In this document: positions 1 through 11,500 of the stretch, piece after piece
How positions within the stretch are numbered: the stretch's first letter is position 1
Layout: each line of letters begins with the position of its first letter
NCBI GenBank assembly: GCA_023512835.1
Contig: JAKCVP010000366.1
Location: 1-64,000 of the forward strand
From: Taxillus chinensis
Lineage: Eukaryota; Streptophyta; Magnoliopsida; Santalales; Loranthaceae
Direction: 5' to 3'
Length of the DNA: 64,000 bases
Position numbers and translations under genes: made by a program
Notes under the pieces: model-generated
What the model saw: only the letters and a program-made list of their open reading frames with translations
Told to the model about the DNA's origin: nothing
The model's database searches: none

Positions 1-268
1 GCTGACGACCTCGTCCCTGAACCTGTAATGCATAGAAACTGGAAAAGACAACCCTGATAAGGACGGATCCGACGCTTTCGCTCGTGCGTGAAGACCTCCG
101 GCTTCTATGTAAGGAGCGCGCATTTTTGGGAGAATGGAAAGACCTCGTGTGAACGTGCACGCCATGCAAGTTGGGTCCCTTAAAAAGCCAAAGAAGGACA
201 TCGAGAATGCATAGTCATTAATAATCAACCCCAGAGCTCCTGAAAACTCAACCGTATCATTACGCTGC

Positions 269-1605
269 TTAGATCATGCCGATCATGGCAGCCAGGAGAC
301 CAGTGGAGCCGAAGATGGCAACTGGGTACTGGCTGATGAGGCCAGGGGCGGCAGCGCTGGACGAGGTTGAGGAGCCTGAGCCGCTGTCAGTGCCAGAGTT
401 GGAGCCGCTGGATGAGCCGCCGGAGCCGCCGGAGCCAGAGGTGGAAGAGCAAGTAGGTCTGGCCTGGAAGTAGTTCTTCTTGTAGTCGGCCTGGATCTGG
501 GAGCAGGTCTGGGAGAGCTTGCCAGAGGACTTGACGTAGACGGCACCGGCGATGGTGTTCAACTGAGGGAACAGGATCTCGTCAAAGGATCCAGTGGCGT
601 TGACGGCACCTTTGATAGTGGTCAAGGCATCAAAGGAGATGGTGCCAGAGAGCTTCTGGTTGTTGTTGATGTTGAGACCGCCGTTGATGGTCTTGAGGAC
701 GGGCACAGTGATGTTGTTCAAGTTGCCGTTGTCATGAAGGTTGAAGGAGCCAGTAGAGGTCAAGTTGGGGGCGTAGAGAGTCTCAATGTTGGCGTTGTTA
801 ATCTGGAATAGACCCGTGACGTTCTTGAGGGCGTTGACAGTCAGGGAGTCGACGTTGTTGGCGACAATGGACTGAGCAGTGGCCAGGTTGCCGAAGGTGG
901 CCTGGAAGCCGGAGCCACCGCCGTTGGTGTCGAGGGACAGGAGACCATCGACGGAAGCCAACTGCCAGCTGAGCTTGTTGAGACGAGTGTTCTGGCCGAT
1001 GGTGACGGCGCTCGCAGACTTCAAGTTGATGCCAGACAAGTCCTGGATCTGGGTGTCGAGAATGGTGACCTTGTTGATGCGCTGGACACCGTTGCCGAAG
1101 GTTAGACCACCGAGGTTGGGGATGGATTGCCAGTTGAGTTCACCGTCAATGTTAGTGAGCTGAGGGAAGGTGACAGTGGACAGCTGGGTCATGCCAGCGA
1201 GCTTGAAGTCACCGCCAATGCGCTTGAGGCTGCCGGCAGAAATGGCCTCGACGTTCGAAGCGTTCTGACCGATCAAGTCACCAGAGATCTCCTCGAGGAC
1301 ACCGTCGAAGGAGATGGTGCTGGCGGCGTCGGTAGCCAGAGCAACGTTACCAGTGAAGGTCTGGCAAGCAGCGACGGCACTGGCATCACCGACGCTCGAG
1401 ACGGTGAAAGTGCCCTGGGCGGAGCAAGAGTTCTGAGCTATACGACAGGGGTCAGACATGTTCAGTGGCTAAAGTTGGAGTGTTCATGGTGATGACGATG
1501 GCCGCAGCAGCATCAGACCATCTCCAAGCAAAACACAAGCAAATGCGTACCGGCAGCAACGTTGGCGACAGCCACGACTGGCAGAATGTACTTGAAAGCA
1601 GACAT
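269..1605 (-). CDS. ECM33: Ecm33/Sps2-family GPI-anchored cell-wall protein
   Basis: Spliced model complement(join(269..1437,1551..1605)), 407 aa. Exon 1 (1551-1605) encodes an 18-residue signal-peptide start (MSAFKYILPVVAVANVAA) ending in phase 1 at a GTACGC donor. The acceptor TATAG at 1438-1440 restores the frame and gives mature sequence beginning AQNSCSAQGTF. The ORF can also be read from an internal ATG at 1459, but that start lacks a signal peptide. The body has the receptor-L-like leucine-rich pattern of Ecm33/Sps2 proteins (repeated short strands such as NITVPVLKTINGGLNINNN). The C terminus is a Ser/Gly/Thr-rich stalk followed by a hydrophobic tail, the pattern of a GPI attachment signal. 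In yeasts and Aspergillus such proteins sit at the plasma membrane/cell wall and support wall integrity; that role is inferred from the family. Assignment to Ecm33 rather than a Sps2-like paralogue is less certain. Confidence 0.88.
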
Positions 1606-3695
1606 TGCGGTTGTGATGTGGAGAAAAGAGTCTGTGTGGAAGAGTTGTTGTTAGTATGTTTTGGCGGCGAAAAAGTGTTGGGGGCGTAGAGCCGCGCGTT
1701 TTGTCTCTCGACGGGCTGGCGAGGGCGGCGGCGAGGGCGGGTGCATGCAGCCAGGCTGGCAATTGCACGTACCTGAGAGTATTAAAGCTGCGATCGATGG
1801 AGTTGGACAGAATATGAATCGAGAAGAGGCTGTGCGGGATGGGATGTTAGCGAGTGTCATGGGAGTGGAAATGAGCAGACGGCGAGCGTCGTACCTGGCC
1901 AGAAAAGCGCGCAGGAGCGAGGGACGCGGCGGTGGCAAGGGGTGGGTGAATTGGGAGATAACGAGTGTAGTGAAAGCGAAGCGTGCAAGAGACGAGGCTC
2001 TGTGACGGGGATGGGAGGAAGGACGAGGTGGTGGGATGGATGTCAAGAAGAACAGACAGGAGAAGAGAGACAAGAGGTAGAATAGGGAGGACCAAATGGC
2101 CCGAGAGTGTTAGCAGGGGAGGCATTCGGCGCTAAGGGCACTAGCCTCCCACCGCCGCGCAACGCACCCTGCAGCTTCACCTGGCATTCCCATCTGTGCG
2201 ATTCCTCGCCAGCCGACGATGACACACGATGCCACCCTCAGCACTACTGCGCTGCACTGCTCGCCACTGCGCCCGGCTGTCCTCGCGGAGGCAACGCTTG
2301 GCAGGGCAGGCGAAGCAGCAGCAGCAGCCAGCAGCAGCGCCTCCAGCATCTGCACGCGCCATCGCCGTAGGGAAATGAACCTCAATTCAGCACAGACGTG
2401 TGAAACGCGCCGTATCAGCAGATAGTCGCTCACTCATCTCCCTCCAGTCAACACTCAGGAGACAGACGCCAACAGCTGCCCGCGAGTCCAAGCCCTCGCT
2501 GCCCTCGCTGGCTCCTCCTCAGCGCCTCGACGCCCACGGGCCTGCATGCCCGACAGCCTTGCCACTGCGCGTCTGCGAACCTCCCGCCGGCCCAGCCTCT
2601 TCCTCTTCCTCCTCGGCCATGCTGCTTTGGGCCATGCCATTCCAGCTTTTGCCCAAAATCACCCAAGAAAAAATCCCACCACAAACTCCCGATCTGCCCA
2701 TTGGCACTCGCCTCCCCTTCTCGACATGTCTTGTCCTTGTCCCTCGCCCCACTCGTTGCCCACTCCATCGCCCTCCGCAATATCCAAAACGGCCCTTGCG
2801 ACACCACGGCCTGTCGGCATCTGATCCATCCTCACAGGGGCTGAGCTGATCGTCCGTACTCGTGCGCGTCAAATCCCCACTGAACGACTGCGTCACGCAC
2901 TACACTCCTTGCAGACGTCGCCGTCCAATGGTGCGTCGTGCAGTCGTGGAAGCTTCCCCAGACGTTGAGATCTGCCAACCACGGCTTGTGTAGAAACAGT
3001 AGCGTGAGACCTCATCAAAAGCTTGCTGATACAGATTGTGCATTCATTGTTGTTGGTGTGCCGCCGCTCCCTGGCCAAGATTACGCTATGCACGTTTCGT
3101 CGTCTCAGCCTCGGTCGCTGTCCCTCAGACGCCCTCTCCAAAAACCACGCCCCCGCTCCTCTCGCTGGTACCTGTGTAGTGACAGGGCAAGACTTTAGCG
3201 AAGCCACAAACACCGACGTACTTGCCTGCGCCGTGCACTTCGCCGTCTCATATTCACAATTTTCTTCTCAAGCGTGCCGTCCACTGCCTGTAATGTGATG
3301 CAAGAGAAAAAAAGAGCCTCGCCGTTGACTTGCGAAACCCGGGGCCATGAATCGTCCCGTGTCGCGGGAGTGGCTTGCGACTTACTTGGGACTGCGATCT
3401 GCCCTGCCACGCCTGCGCACCTTTTGAATCCCTTGTCGTCGCTCCCGCCCTTGTCAGACAAGCCATTATAGATTCTAGAGGCAAGCTCTCTCATGTTACG
3501 ACCAAAAATAATATGCGACAGGCCGCCAGTACGAGCAGGACTTGTGCAAGCGTGCCCTTCACATGCGTCCGACGCCCTATGCTCGTCGAATCCGGCTCTT
3601 GAGGAGGTTTCGCATAGTACACATGGGCCTCAGCATCCGTCGATGGCACATTCCAACAGAAAGAATTGTCCGCGGCTGTTGGGGTAATCGATTGG
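1606..3695. other. Gene-poor interval upstream of the ECM33-like gene
   Basis: About 2.1 kb with no ORF I can support. Short open frames occur on both strands but lack domain-like composition and overlap one another. The part next to the ECM33-like gene probably holds its promoter and 5' UTR. A CAG-rich low-complexity stretch (runs of AGCAGC) lies near 2313-2340. Confidence 0.5.
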
Positions 3696-4172
3696 TCACT
3701 TCGCCTTCACCTTGTATGGGTGGGCACAAGTACCGTCGGACTCTCCAAGGCCTAGCAGGCACTTGCGGAATTCGTCATAAGAGGACGACCACCGACAATA
3801 CTGCTGACACTTGTTCTGCAGGATGAGATTGCCATCCGCGGCTTTCTGACCAGACGTCAGTTTGGTGTATTCTACCAACCAGCAGGCTGTATGGCCACCT
3901 ACGTCTTCTTTGCAACATTTCGCGAAAGCAGCAGATGGACCGATCACACCACAGACAGCCTCTTTGGTGTCAACCGTGTCCACTTCGATCGATTTGTTTG
4001 TGTGGCGGCAACAGAATTGGCTTGTATCGAAACCATCTGGACCTCCCTTGGTAATCTGGAGTCGCATCAAGGGTATATTGAACTCATGACTGCCGTATTG
4101 GTAGTCGTTAAAGCCGGTCACTTGCGGGGGCAGTGGTGTCGTACATGTCCCAGTCTCGATACGATAGGACAT
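3696..4172 (-). CDS. Cysteine-rich hypothetical protein, possibly secreted (5' end uncertain)
   Basis: Open frame of 158 aa from the ATG at 4172 (MSYRIETGTC). The frame stays open upstream to 4235 without another ATG. A sequence like a 3' splice site (TTGCAG) sits near 4225-4230, so a first exon encoding a signal peptide may be missing from this model; I could not identify it. The protein has about a dozen cysteines, including two CC pairs (FCCR, KCCK) and a late CxxxC spacing (KCQQYC), and ends in a basic KVKAK. Small size and high cysteine density resemble fungal secreted proteins, but I recognise no family. It is divergently arranged with the secreted-type gene at 4844. Coding status rests on the open frame and composition only. 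Confidence 0.5.
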   Translation of the reverse strand: MSYRIETGTCTTPLPPQVTGFNDYQYGSHEFNIPLMRLQITKGGPDGFDTSQFCCRHTNKSIEVDTVDTKEAVCGVIGPSAAFAKCCKEDVGGHTACWLVEYTKLTSGQKAADGNLILQNKCQQYCRWSSSYDEFRKCLLGLGESDGTCAHPYKVKAK

Positions 4173-4843
4173 GGTGCTTGCTGTGAGCAAGAAGCGCTTG
4201 GCCCATCTACCGTGGCAGGAGAGTCTGCAATTCAAATGGCTGGCCCGGCATGCGACTTGCCCACTGGGGGCTGAGCTGAGGCACCAGCATTACAACAGTG
4301 TTCTCGTCGGGTAATGGTCAGGACCAGTCAAGATCGCGATTCATGGCCAGTGCCTTCCAAAGAGGCAGCCAGTGGGAACACCCTGCCCTCGTTTTAGATT
4401 ATCTTAGCTCGAATCAGGATCGCCGCTCTCCTGAGTGTGTCGCTCTTCGCGCCACCAGTCGCTTTCCGGGCCTGCGCTTAGCCCTTTACGCCCAGCAATG
4501 TTACTTCCTCTAGTCGCTGCAGTCACTTTTCGCATGCAACAACGCCAGACCTGCGCCGACTGGACGAGCATGTTGCTCGGTCTGCGAGCGATTATGCTTT
4601 TGTAAAATAACAAATCATCACGCCTCTTGACCTGCGCACTGTTTGTCTTCTCGTCCTGGACTATCTGTTCTCTCTCTGTTCACCTCAACACTAGCAACGG
4701 TCCTCACCCCGGCAGGATCGCCCCAGCGCCCTACGCTCTTGACTTGAGTCCAGCCAAGTCCGCATGGTCGTGCGAACTGCCAGTGATGATTGGTGTTGAC
4801 ATCTGCGACAAGCAACTATTCAAGAACGCGCCTTTGCGCAACA
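4173..4843. promoter_or_regulatory. Shared divergent promoter interval of two secreted-type genes
   Basis: About 670 bases between the cysteine-rich gene on the minus strand and the secreted-type gene on the plus strand. I see no supported ORF. It presumably holds both promoters, and possibly a missed first exon of the minus-strand gene. No specific factor site was identified. Confidence 0.4.
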
Positions 4844-5362
4844 ATGCGCTCGATTTATAACTTTCTCATTGGTGCAAGCGTATACAGCCTACCAACACTC
4901 GCGCTAAACTGCACATGGACTCCGCTTCGCGGTTACAGTGCCTACAGCTCGACGGATGCTGTCGAGACTCGACTGATCTCCTTCACCGTCCCGCAATGCG
5001 GTGTCCCTCATCAGTGCCGGGCTGTAGCGTCGGCCAATGTGACACTAGGCAGCTGGAACTCATGGAACATTCGCGACAACACAACACTTGCGACACTCTT
5101 CAATTTGATCATACCGACCATGGATCTGGGCCGTAACTACACATGGAAGCCGGCATTCACAACGCGAATTGAAGCATGGCTGCCAGTCGTTGAAAAGGAC
5201 CGAAAGTCCATCACCTGGAACAGCTACCCCGTGTGTAGCCAGGGCTCCTTTACTGGCTCAGACTGCAGTCTACATGGCTTCCCAGGTCCAGGAAGTGTAT
5301 GCATACCGCAGCTGCTTAGTGACGGAGAAACACCATATGGCTACGCGACACTTGACTTCTAA
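4844..5362 (+). CDS. Small secreted glycoprotein-like protein, unknown function
   Basis: 172-aa open frame. The start is the ATG at 4844 (MRSIYNFLIG), because the sequence from there forms a signal peptide: a short polar start, then a hydrophobic stretch ending near SLPTLALN at residues 17-24. The longer in-frame start at 4790 would bury that signal. The mature part has six to seven cysteines (CTW, QCGVPHQC, VCSQ, DCS, VCIP) and several N-glycosylation sequons (NCT, NVT, NTT, NYT). It ends GYATLDF without a membrane anchor or GPI tail, so a soluble secreted protein is the likely product. I do not recognise the family. Together with its divergent neighbour it is a candidate secreted or effector-like pair; that is inference from composition. 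Confidence 0.6.
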   Translation: MRSIYNFLIGASVYSLPTLALNCTWTPLRGYSAYSSTDAVETRLISFTVPQCGVPHQCRAVASANVTLGSWNSWNIRDNTTLATLFNLIIPTMDLGRNYTWKPAFTTRIEAWLPVVEKDRKSITWNSYPVCSQGSFTGSDCSLHGFPGPGSVCIPQLLSDGETPYGYATLDF

Positions 5363-5614
5363 ACACCAGAGGCAGCTACCATTGCAATGCGTCCACATTC
5401 TCTCGATCAGCTGGATGGAGATATGTCAGAGGACAGAAGAAGTGCAGGGTCTGTAGAAATCAAGATGATTCCCGGTCGCTGTTAAACCGCTTAATGAATG
5501 AGATACCCTTTCTTTGCTCACCCATGCGCCATCACTTTCGCCGTTGCAGCCGCTCAAATGCAGTACACCATCCACATAGTCATTCATCGTTCATGTCGTT
5601 GGCCTCTGATAAAT

Positions 5615-5909
5615 TCAAGTAGCGAAGCAATCCTCATACTTCTTGCTATGACGATCGGAGGCGTGCTTCTCCAACTCTTCACGGCGGATGGTGCTCTGGA
5701 AGTCCTGGAAGCAAGCCTTACACTTGAAGGTCTTGGCTGCCGCGTTCTACTATCGTTAGTCCACTACTGGCGTTACATGATTCATGCTGGTCTCAGAAGT
5801 TGTTTGAGACCTGCAAATCACGTACAGTCTTGAGCTGCGACTTTGCCTCCTTGGGACCCTTGTCCTTCGCGCGGTCACGCTTGTTCGCTGCTTTCGCGCC
5901 GTTGCCCAT
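5615..5909 (-). CDS. Small single-zinc-finger protein (4F5/At2g23090-like)
   Basis: Two-exon model complement(join(5615..5746,5826..5909)), 71 aa. Exon 1 encodes MGNGAKAANKRDRAKDKGPK and a short linker and ends in phase 0 at GTACGTG. A 79-nt intron with a GACTAACGA branch site ends at TAG. Exon 2 encodes one finger of the form CKAC...EKHASDRH (C-x2-C-x17-H-x4-H) and ends YEDCFAT. The N-terminal MGNGAK block with lysine/arginine-rich disorder followed by one C2H2-type finger is the layout of the widespread eukaryotic small proteins that carry a 4F5-like N terminus and the At2g23090-like finger. Their biochemical role is not well established. Both halves are too short to stand out as ORFs; only the splice joins them. 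Confidence 0.88.
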
Positions 5910-6471
5910 GATGCTTTCTGGTGGGATGAAGAGGCTGCTGGCTGTGTCGCGTCGAGCGGTGGACGAAGACTCCTGGAAGATCTCGTCACTGCGTGCTTTC
6001 TCTACTGTCTAGGGTCGTCTTTGGGAGGGGGAGGAGGAAAGATTGTTGCGCGCGATTTTTTCATTAGGCAGGGAAAAACGCTTGGTCAGTCTCGGCTTAG
6101 CTTGTTTAGTCAGCGTGCGCGCCTCACTTGGGACTCGGCCTTGCTTCATTTCAGCACTGTTGGTGTGATTGATAGATTGTGTCTTCCTTGTGGAGGCAGA
6201 TGAGGCGCTTTTACTCATCGGATGGTATAAAAGTAATCTGCAGCCTGCGCAATGGAATCTATGTGGACGTGAGGCAACCTCAAAGACCTTGGCTGATGAC
6301 CACATGCGAAACGCCCAGATAGGCAATGGTCGTCGACCTCAGCCGTCATCATGGGCCGTTTGAAAAGACCTCTCATATTTTGAGGGCTGCCATCTCCCAG
6401 TAGCATCCTCTTATCACAATCGCATGCAAAGTGTCTACTGGTCTGCCTTGCGCTGCTTGAGAACCACAGCC
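5910..6471. promoter_or_regulatory. Divergent promoter interval, zinc-finger gene / DNA glycosylase
   Basis: About 560 bases between two divergent genes. A TATA-like TATAAAAG lies near 6226-6233 on the plus strand, about 245 bases before the glycosylase ATG. No other element or gene is supported. Confidence 0.35.
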
Positions 6472-7713
6472 ATGTCGACTCGCCGTTCGTCAAGACTGTC
6501 CGGCGCTGCTACTGCTGCGCCTGTGGCCGCCCCTAAAGCGGCCACCGCAATCAAGCGCAAGAACGTCAGTGCAGGAAGCGTGGCGACCAGCGTGGAACTA
6601 TCAGCTGAGTCCAGCAGTCTCGCAAGCATCGGGCAAGCATCCCTTTTGCCCGTAGAGTAGAGCTATCCATTAACTCCTTCCCAGCACCACGACCAAGGGC
6701 AGACCCCAAGCAAGAAGCGGAAGGTGCATCCCGTCGCCGAGCCTACAGATCAGGGGCAACCCCTTGAGAAGGAAGCAGAGTTCAAGCAGCCAGCTACGCC
6801 AGTCCGAGCCAAATCTGGGGCTTATTCGTCTGGCGACGTAGATGATGCAACGCCGCCTCCTGCACTCAAAGGTCCCCCAAGACCTGTGCGACCGCACATG
6901 TCTAATGCACCTCTTGTTACCCCACGAGGATCTCGAGTCATAGCCCTCCCGCCAGCGACTTCGACGGCGACCGACGCCTCGCCATCTAAGCTCTACCCTG
7001 GTCAGGTGACTACAGACACCTTGCTCGAGGTTGCCAACGCGCACCTCATCAGTGTAGATCCTAAGCTCAAGTCCGTCATCGAGCAGAATTATTGCACCGT
7101 ATTCTCTCCTGAGGGTCTATCGGAGGATGTTGATCCATTCCGGAGTCTAGCCAGCGGCATCATGGCGCAACAAGTGTCTGGTGCAGCTGCTAAGAGCATC
7201 AAGAACAAATTCATTGCACTTTTTCCTCCCGACGACCACGGGGAATCAAAGTTTCCCTCGCCTCAGGAGGTCGCTGATACAAAGATTGAAAGACTTAGGC
7301 TAGCTGGTCTCAGCCAGCGCAAGGCAGAGTACATTCAAGGCCTTGCTCAAAAGTTTGCTGGCGGTGAGCTGACTGCAAAGATGCTCGCTGAAGCCGATGA
7401 TGACAGGGTTCTAGAGCTGCTCATTGCGGTTCGGGGCCTGGGTAAGTGGAGTGTGGAGATGTTTGCGTGCTTTGGTCTGAAGCGAACGGACATCTTGTCG
7501 ACGGGTGACCTTGGTGTACAGAGAGGCATGGCTGCCTACGTCGGCAAGGACGTCGCCAAATTGAAGGCCAAGGGTGGCGGCAACAAGTGGAAGTACATGT
7601 CTGAAAGCGATATGCTGGAAATCAGCGCAAAGTTCTCTCCGTACAGGAGTTTGTTCATGTGGTACATGTGGAGGATAGAAGATGTGGACGTCTCTGCTGT
7701 CCAGGGAGGCTAG
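6472..7713 (+). CDS. MAG1: DNA-3-methyladenine glycosylase (HhH-GPD, AlkA/Mag type)
   Basis: Model join(6472..6651,6703..7713), 396 aa. The 51-nt intron (donor GTAGAG, acceptor GGGCAG, TTAAC branch) is phase 0. A 33-nt alternative acceptor at 6684 would be implausibly short. The product excises alkylated purines such as 3-methyladenine in base-excision repair in the nucleus. Evidence: a helix-hairpin-helix with GPD-type core around residues 300-335, including VRGLGKWSVEMF and the STGDLGVQRG segment, whose Asp near residue 329 fits the catalytic position of the family. Just after the splice junction is PSKKRKV, a near-match to the classical monopartite nuclear localisation signal. The N-terminal ~120 residues are disordered and Ala/Pro-rich. 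Exact equivalence to yeast MAG1 is by family resemblance only. Confidence 0.88.
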
Positions 7714-8556
7714 CAGGCAACTGTGTAGGTACAATATCACGCTGTTGGACAATCTCAGCATGCTTTGAATGTTGAAAGAGACTGTCGGCAGACGACATGC
7801 CTGGAAGCGGTCAAGGTTGCTCTGATTGATGGCCTCTCTCTCGTACGACATGTTGTATGCTTCCCCAACCCAGTCACTTCACACTGCTTTGTAGACTGGA
7901 TACGCCGCTTCATGCGGGAAAATTGGCAATCTTGACTCTCAATCTTACACGAGCACGTCCAGATTGCTTTGCGCACAGTTCATTGATCAATGACTTGACG
8001 ACGGTGATCAGGGTAGTCAGAGGTGCAATAGTCTCATCCTCGCGGTGTTTGCTCATGCCTATTTGTCTGGCGGCTATCGCTGTGTGTTACGATGGGCAAG
8101 TTGCTGTTCTGGGACTGACTGACTTGAAAATTATTGCTCTGTCCAATGACTTGATTGCACGATGCAGGCATGATCTTTGATCCCTGTGGGACCGGCAGAG
8201 AATCTCTCTGACGTGCTGTAATATCGAAATGCTAGAGATCGCTATGGCCAGGGCGCTACGGGATCAGCCGCTGAGCTTCAAATGGACTCACCAGCCACCT
8301 CTCGCGCATTTCTGAGGGCCCGACAACATTCTTCTTGTCTCAACCCACACGCATCGCCCCGCCCGCGATACTTGCAACTTCATATGACGTTATGAATGTC
8401 CAGCATTGAATTCATCTTTTTGCGCTGATTACATGCATCTGAGCACCCTTTTTTCGCAATATATCCAACTGCCAGCTCATCAGTCTTCGCAACCTTGCTG
8501 ATCGCCACAACAACAAAACAACAGACCGCTCCGAGACACCCACACCCACCCAAACC
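7714..8556. other. Intergenic interval upstream of the giant leashin gene
   Basis: About 840 bases. No ORF of credible composition is seen on either strand. The last ~100 bases are pyrimidine/CA-rich (ACAACAAAAC, CCACACCCACC), typical of a fungal promoter/5' UTR just before the ATG at 8557. Confidence 0.45.
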
Positions 8557-11500
8557 ATGTTCCTAGGAGGTGGAAGCCGGAGCAGCAAACGCTCCGAGCC
8601 TTCCAGCTCTTCACGCAAGCACAAGAGCGACTCTAGCTCCCGCTCACACAAGCATCATCGCCGCAGTAATCCCGACCGCTCTCCTTCCCGCAAGTCCACA
8701 CGCGCCGGCGACGACAGAGATGACGAGTGGGACGACATTGAAAGCGTCCACGGAGGTCCGCCCGTCGAATCCATGATCTCTGCCCCGCGAACCGCTTATT
8801 TCGAGACATCCACGCCCTGGCCCTCCTCGTCCAAAAAGTACGACACACCGGAAGAGTCGTTGAAGACCAGACGCAAATCAGCTTCCGCCGAGGAGAAGAG
8901 AAGCTCGCGCGCGAGTGATCGCGACCGTGTCATGCCCTCCAGTATTGACAAATATCGAGTGCCCGACTCGTCGCCGGAAGACGATCGACAAGATGATCGC
9001 TATGATACCCGTTACGACAGCCGTCTGGACAGCCGCTACGAAGCTGCGTCGGACCCCCGTCAGAGCAGCCGAAATGACGAGCGGCAGCCCTTTCCCGACG
9101 ACGACCGGAGAGAGAGCCGATATGAAGAAAGGCAGTCCGCACGCGAAGATGAGCGAAGGGACAGCCGCAAAGACCGCAAGTCACCGCCCGAGGACGAGCG
9201 CAAGCCCACGCGTCCGAATGGACGCGCTGAGTCGCGCCGAGACAGTCGCACTGGGAGTCAGGACGATGCTCGTCGAGAAAGTCGAGGTGATGCAAAGTAT
9301 TCCTCAAGCTCCAAGGATCGAAAAGCAGACGTAAAGGGCAAGAGCCGTGTCCTCGCTTCTAGCGACCAGGAGGACCGCTCTCGAAAGTCTGAAAAGAAGA
9401 GATCCGGTGCATCTGATCGAGATATTCCAAGCACAATCCCAGCTCAATTCCCTGGCCAGGCTCCTCAGGAGTACTCCAAACCAGCCTTTTCGCAATCAGG
9501 CGAAGTCGGTGCGGCAGCGGACTTCTACGGATCGCATGATGCCTATCTTGCAAGTGTTGCAGCACAACCTGGGAACAGACCCTACACGCCCATAGCCATC
9601 AACCCGCAGCCTCATCTCCATGCCCCCTCCGCGCAACCTGCGCCACCTCAAGAGACTGGATCCGGCGCTGCCAACGAGTTCTATTCTACTCAACAGACCA
9701 GCACTTCCAACTACCAGTCCACCTCATACCAATCAACGACAAACGACACACAACAACAGGGCAGCTCCTCGCGCCCTTCCAAGCAGTCCAGACCAAGCGC
9801 TGCTGGTATCACAGCAGCATCGGCCTTTGCGAACACCTCATACTCTGCGCAACGACCGCCTGCGTCGACATCAAGCAGACCTCCTGCTCGACCTTTCAAG
9901 CAGTCCTCATCAAGCTCGAATGTTCCTCTCGCAGCAGCAGGCGCCGCAGGCTTGTCATCTGCTGCAATGCATCTTTACCATCATCACCAAAACCATCACG
10001 CTGGATCGACCACCGGCTCCGGAACGCGACCTCCCTCCTACACTTCTTTGCCGCCCTCCGGTGCGAACGGGCGGCATGAAGAGAAGGGTGCACTTGGCTC
10101 GCTGATGGAGTGGTGGGCCGATTATGAAGATGTTCGGAAGATGGAAGAATACACTCAGCTCATTGGTGTCTGCCGCTACTGCTTTGACCACGACGCACCA
10201 TACTGGGAGGGACCTAGAGAGCACCGACCGCGGAAGCGCAAGTCACGAGAGTTCCAGGACCGTACGCGTATCGACAAAGACTCGCGATACACTGCTGCTG
10301 AGGACGAGAGGCGGAAGCGGAGATCTGGAGGAATGACCGCTGCTGCCGCAGCGGCGGCCGGTCTGGCAGGCTATGCTGCATATGAAGCCGGTTCCTCGTC
10401 CCGGCGACATGACGAAGTGGACGATTATAGCAGACAATCAACTTATCGACGCGAGTCTGAGGAGCGACGCAGACGCCGCTCTTTCAGAAAGAAGAACGAG
10501 CAAGACATCCTCTCGACGGGAAAGTGTTGATCAAGTGCGTCGTCAATCAGGCTCTCGATCGAGGCCCACCCAGGCCGAGTTACTAGGAACCACTATCGCT
10601 GGTGGAGCAGCTGTGTCCATGCTTGGGAAACGACGCGATTCTGCCTCAGCATCTTCGGACAGCAATGTGTCAAGCTCAGGCGAGGATGCTGGATTCTTCA
10701 GTCGCATCTTCTCACCAGGATCCAAGAAGAAGGAGCGTAGAAGACCCAGTCAGCCTCGAAAGCGTCGTAGTGGTACCTTCTATGGATTTTCCAATGCTTC
10801 TGTCGATACTGGTTTAGCCTATGGCGGAGGCGCCTCCACAGTCAGTTACAATGGATCGAAACGCCACCAGAGGAAGAAGTCCTCTGACAACTTCGATCCT
10901 ACCAAGACGCTGTTAGGTCTTGGGACCGCAGCCGCAGCTCTAGCTGCCGCCGGGGCTCGTCGCGAAAACAAGGGCTATCCAGCAACTGGTGCGTCGCACC
11001 GTCATGGAGTTCCACCTGCACCTCATCGCTTCCAGTCTCAAGGGCGGGAAGAGGAAGATGACGAATGGGAGTCTGAAAGTGACAGCGCGTCCCACGCCAG
11101 CTCCAATCTGGCCTTTGGAGACGGTCTACCATCAAGCCCCAGCTCAGACTCCCTCGCCTCGAGTGATTCTGGGACAAATAAGTGGAGCTGGCGCTGGGGA
11201 AGCAAAAAAAAGCGACGTTCTTCAAGAGACAAAATCTCATTGCCACTAGCAGAGGTCGCAGGTCTCGGCGCTGCAGGCGCCGCGTACGCAGCCCACGAAA
11301 CACCCACGAAGTCTTCGCAAATGCCCTCTAGGCGTGTGTCAAGCCATGCGCCGCTACAAGAGGTTGATCCCTTACCGATTGCCGACTCTCACACGTCGAG
11401 TAGACGGAGGAGGGATTCTGTGAACACGCCAATTGTCCGACCAAGCGATGTTCCCCTACAGCATCCTAAACCCGTATCTCCGCCAAAACCATATCCTGTA

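Noticed and set aside
6652..6684. 33-nt intron in the glycosylase gene
   Set aside because: Too short for splicing in filamentous fungi; the acceptor at 6702 gives a 51-nt intron in the same phase.
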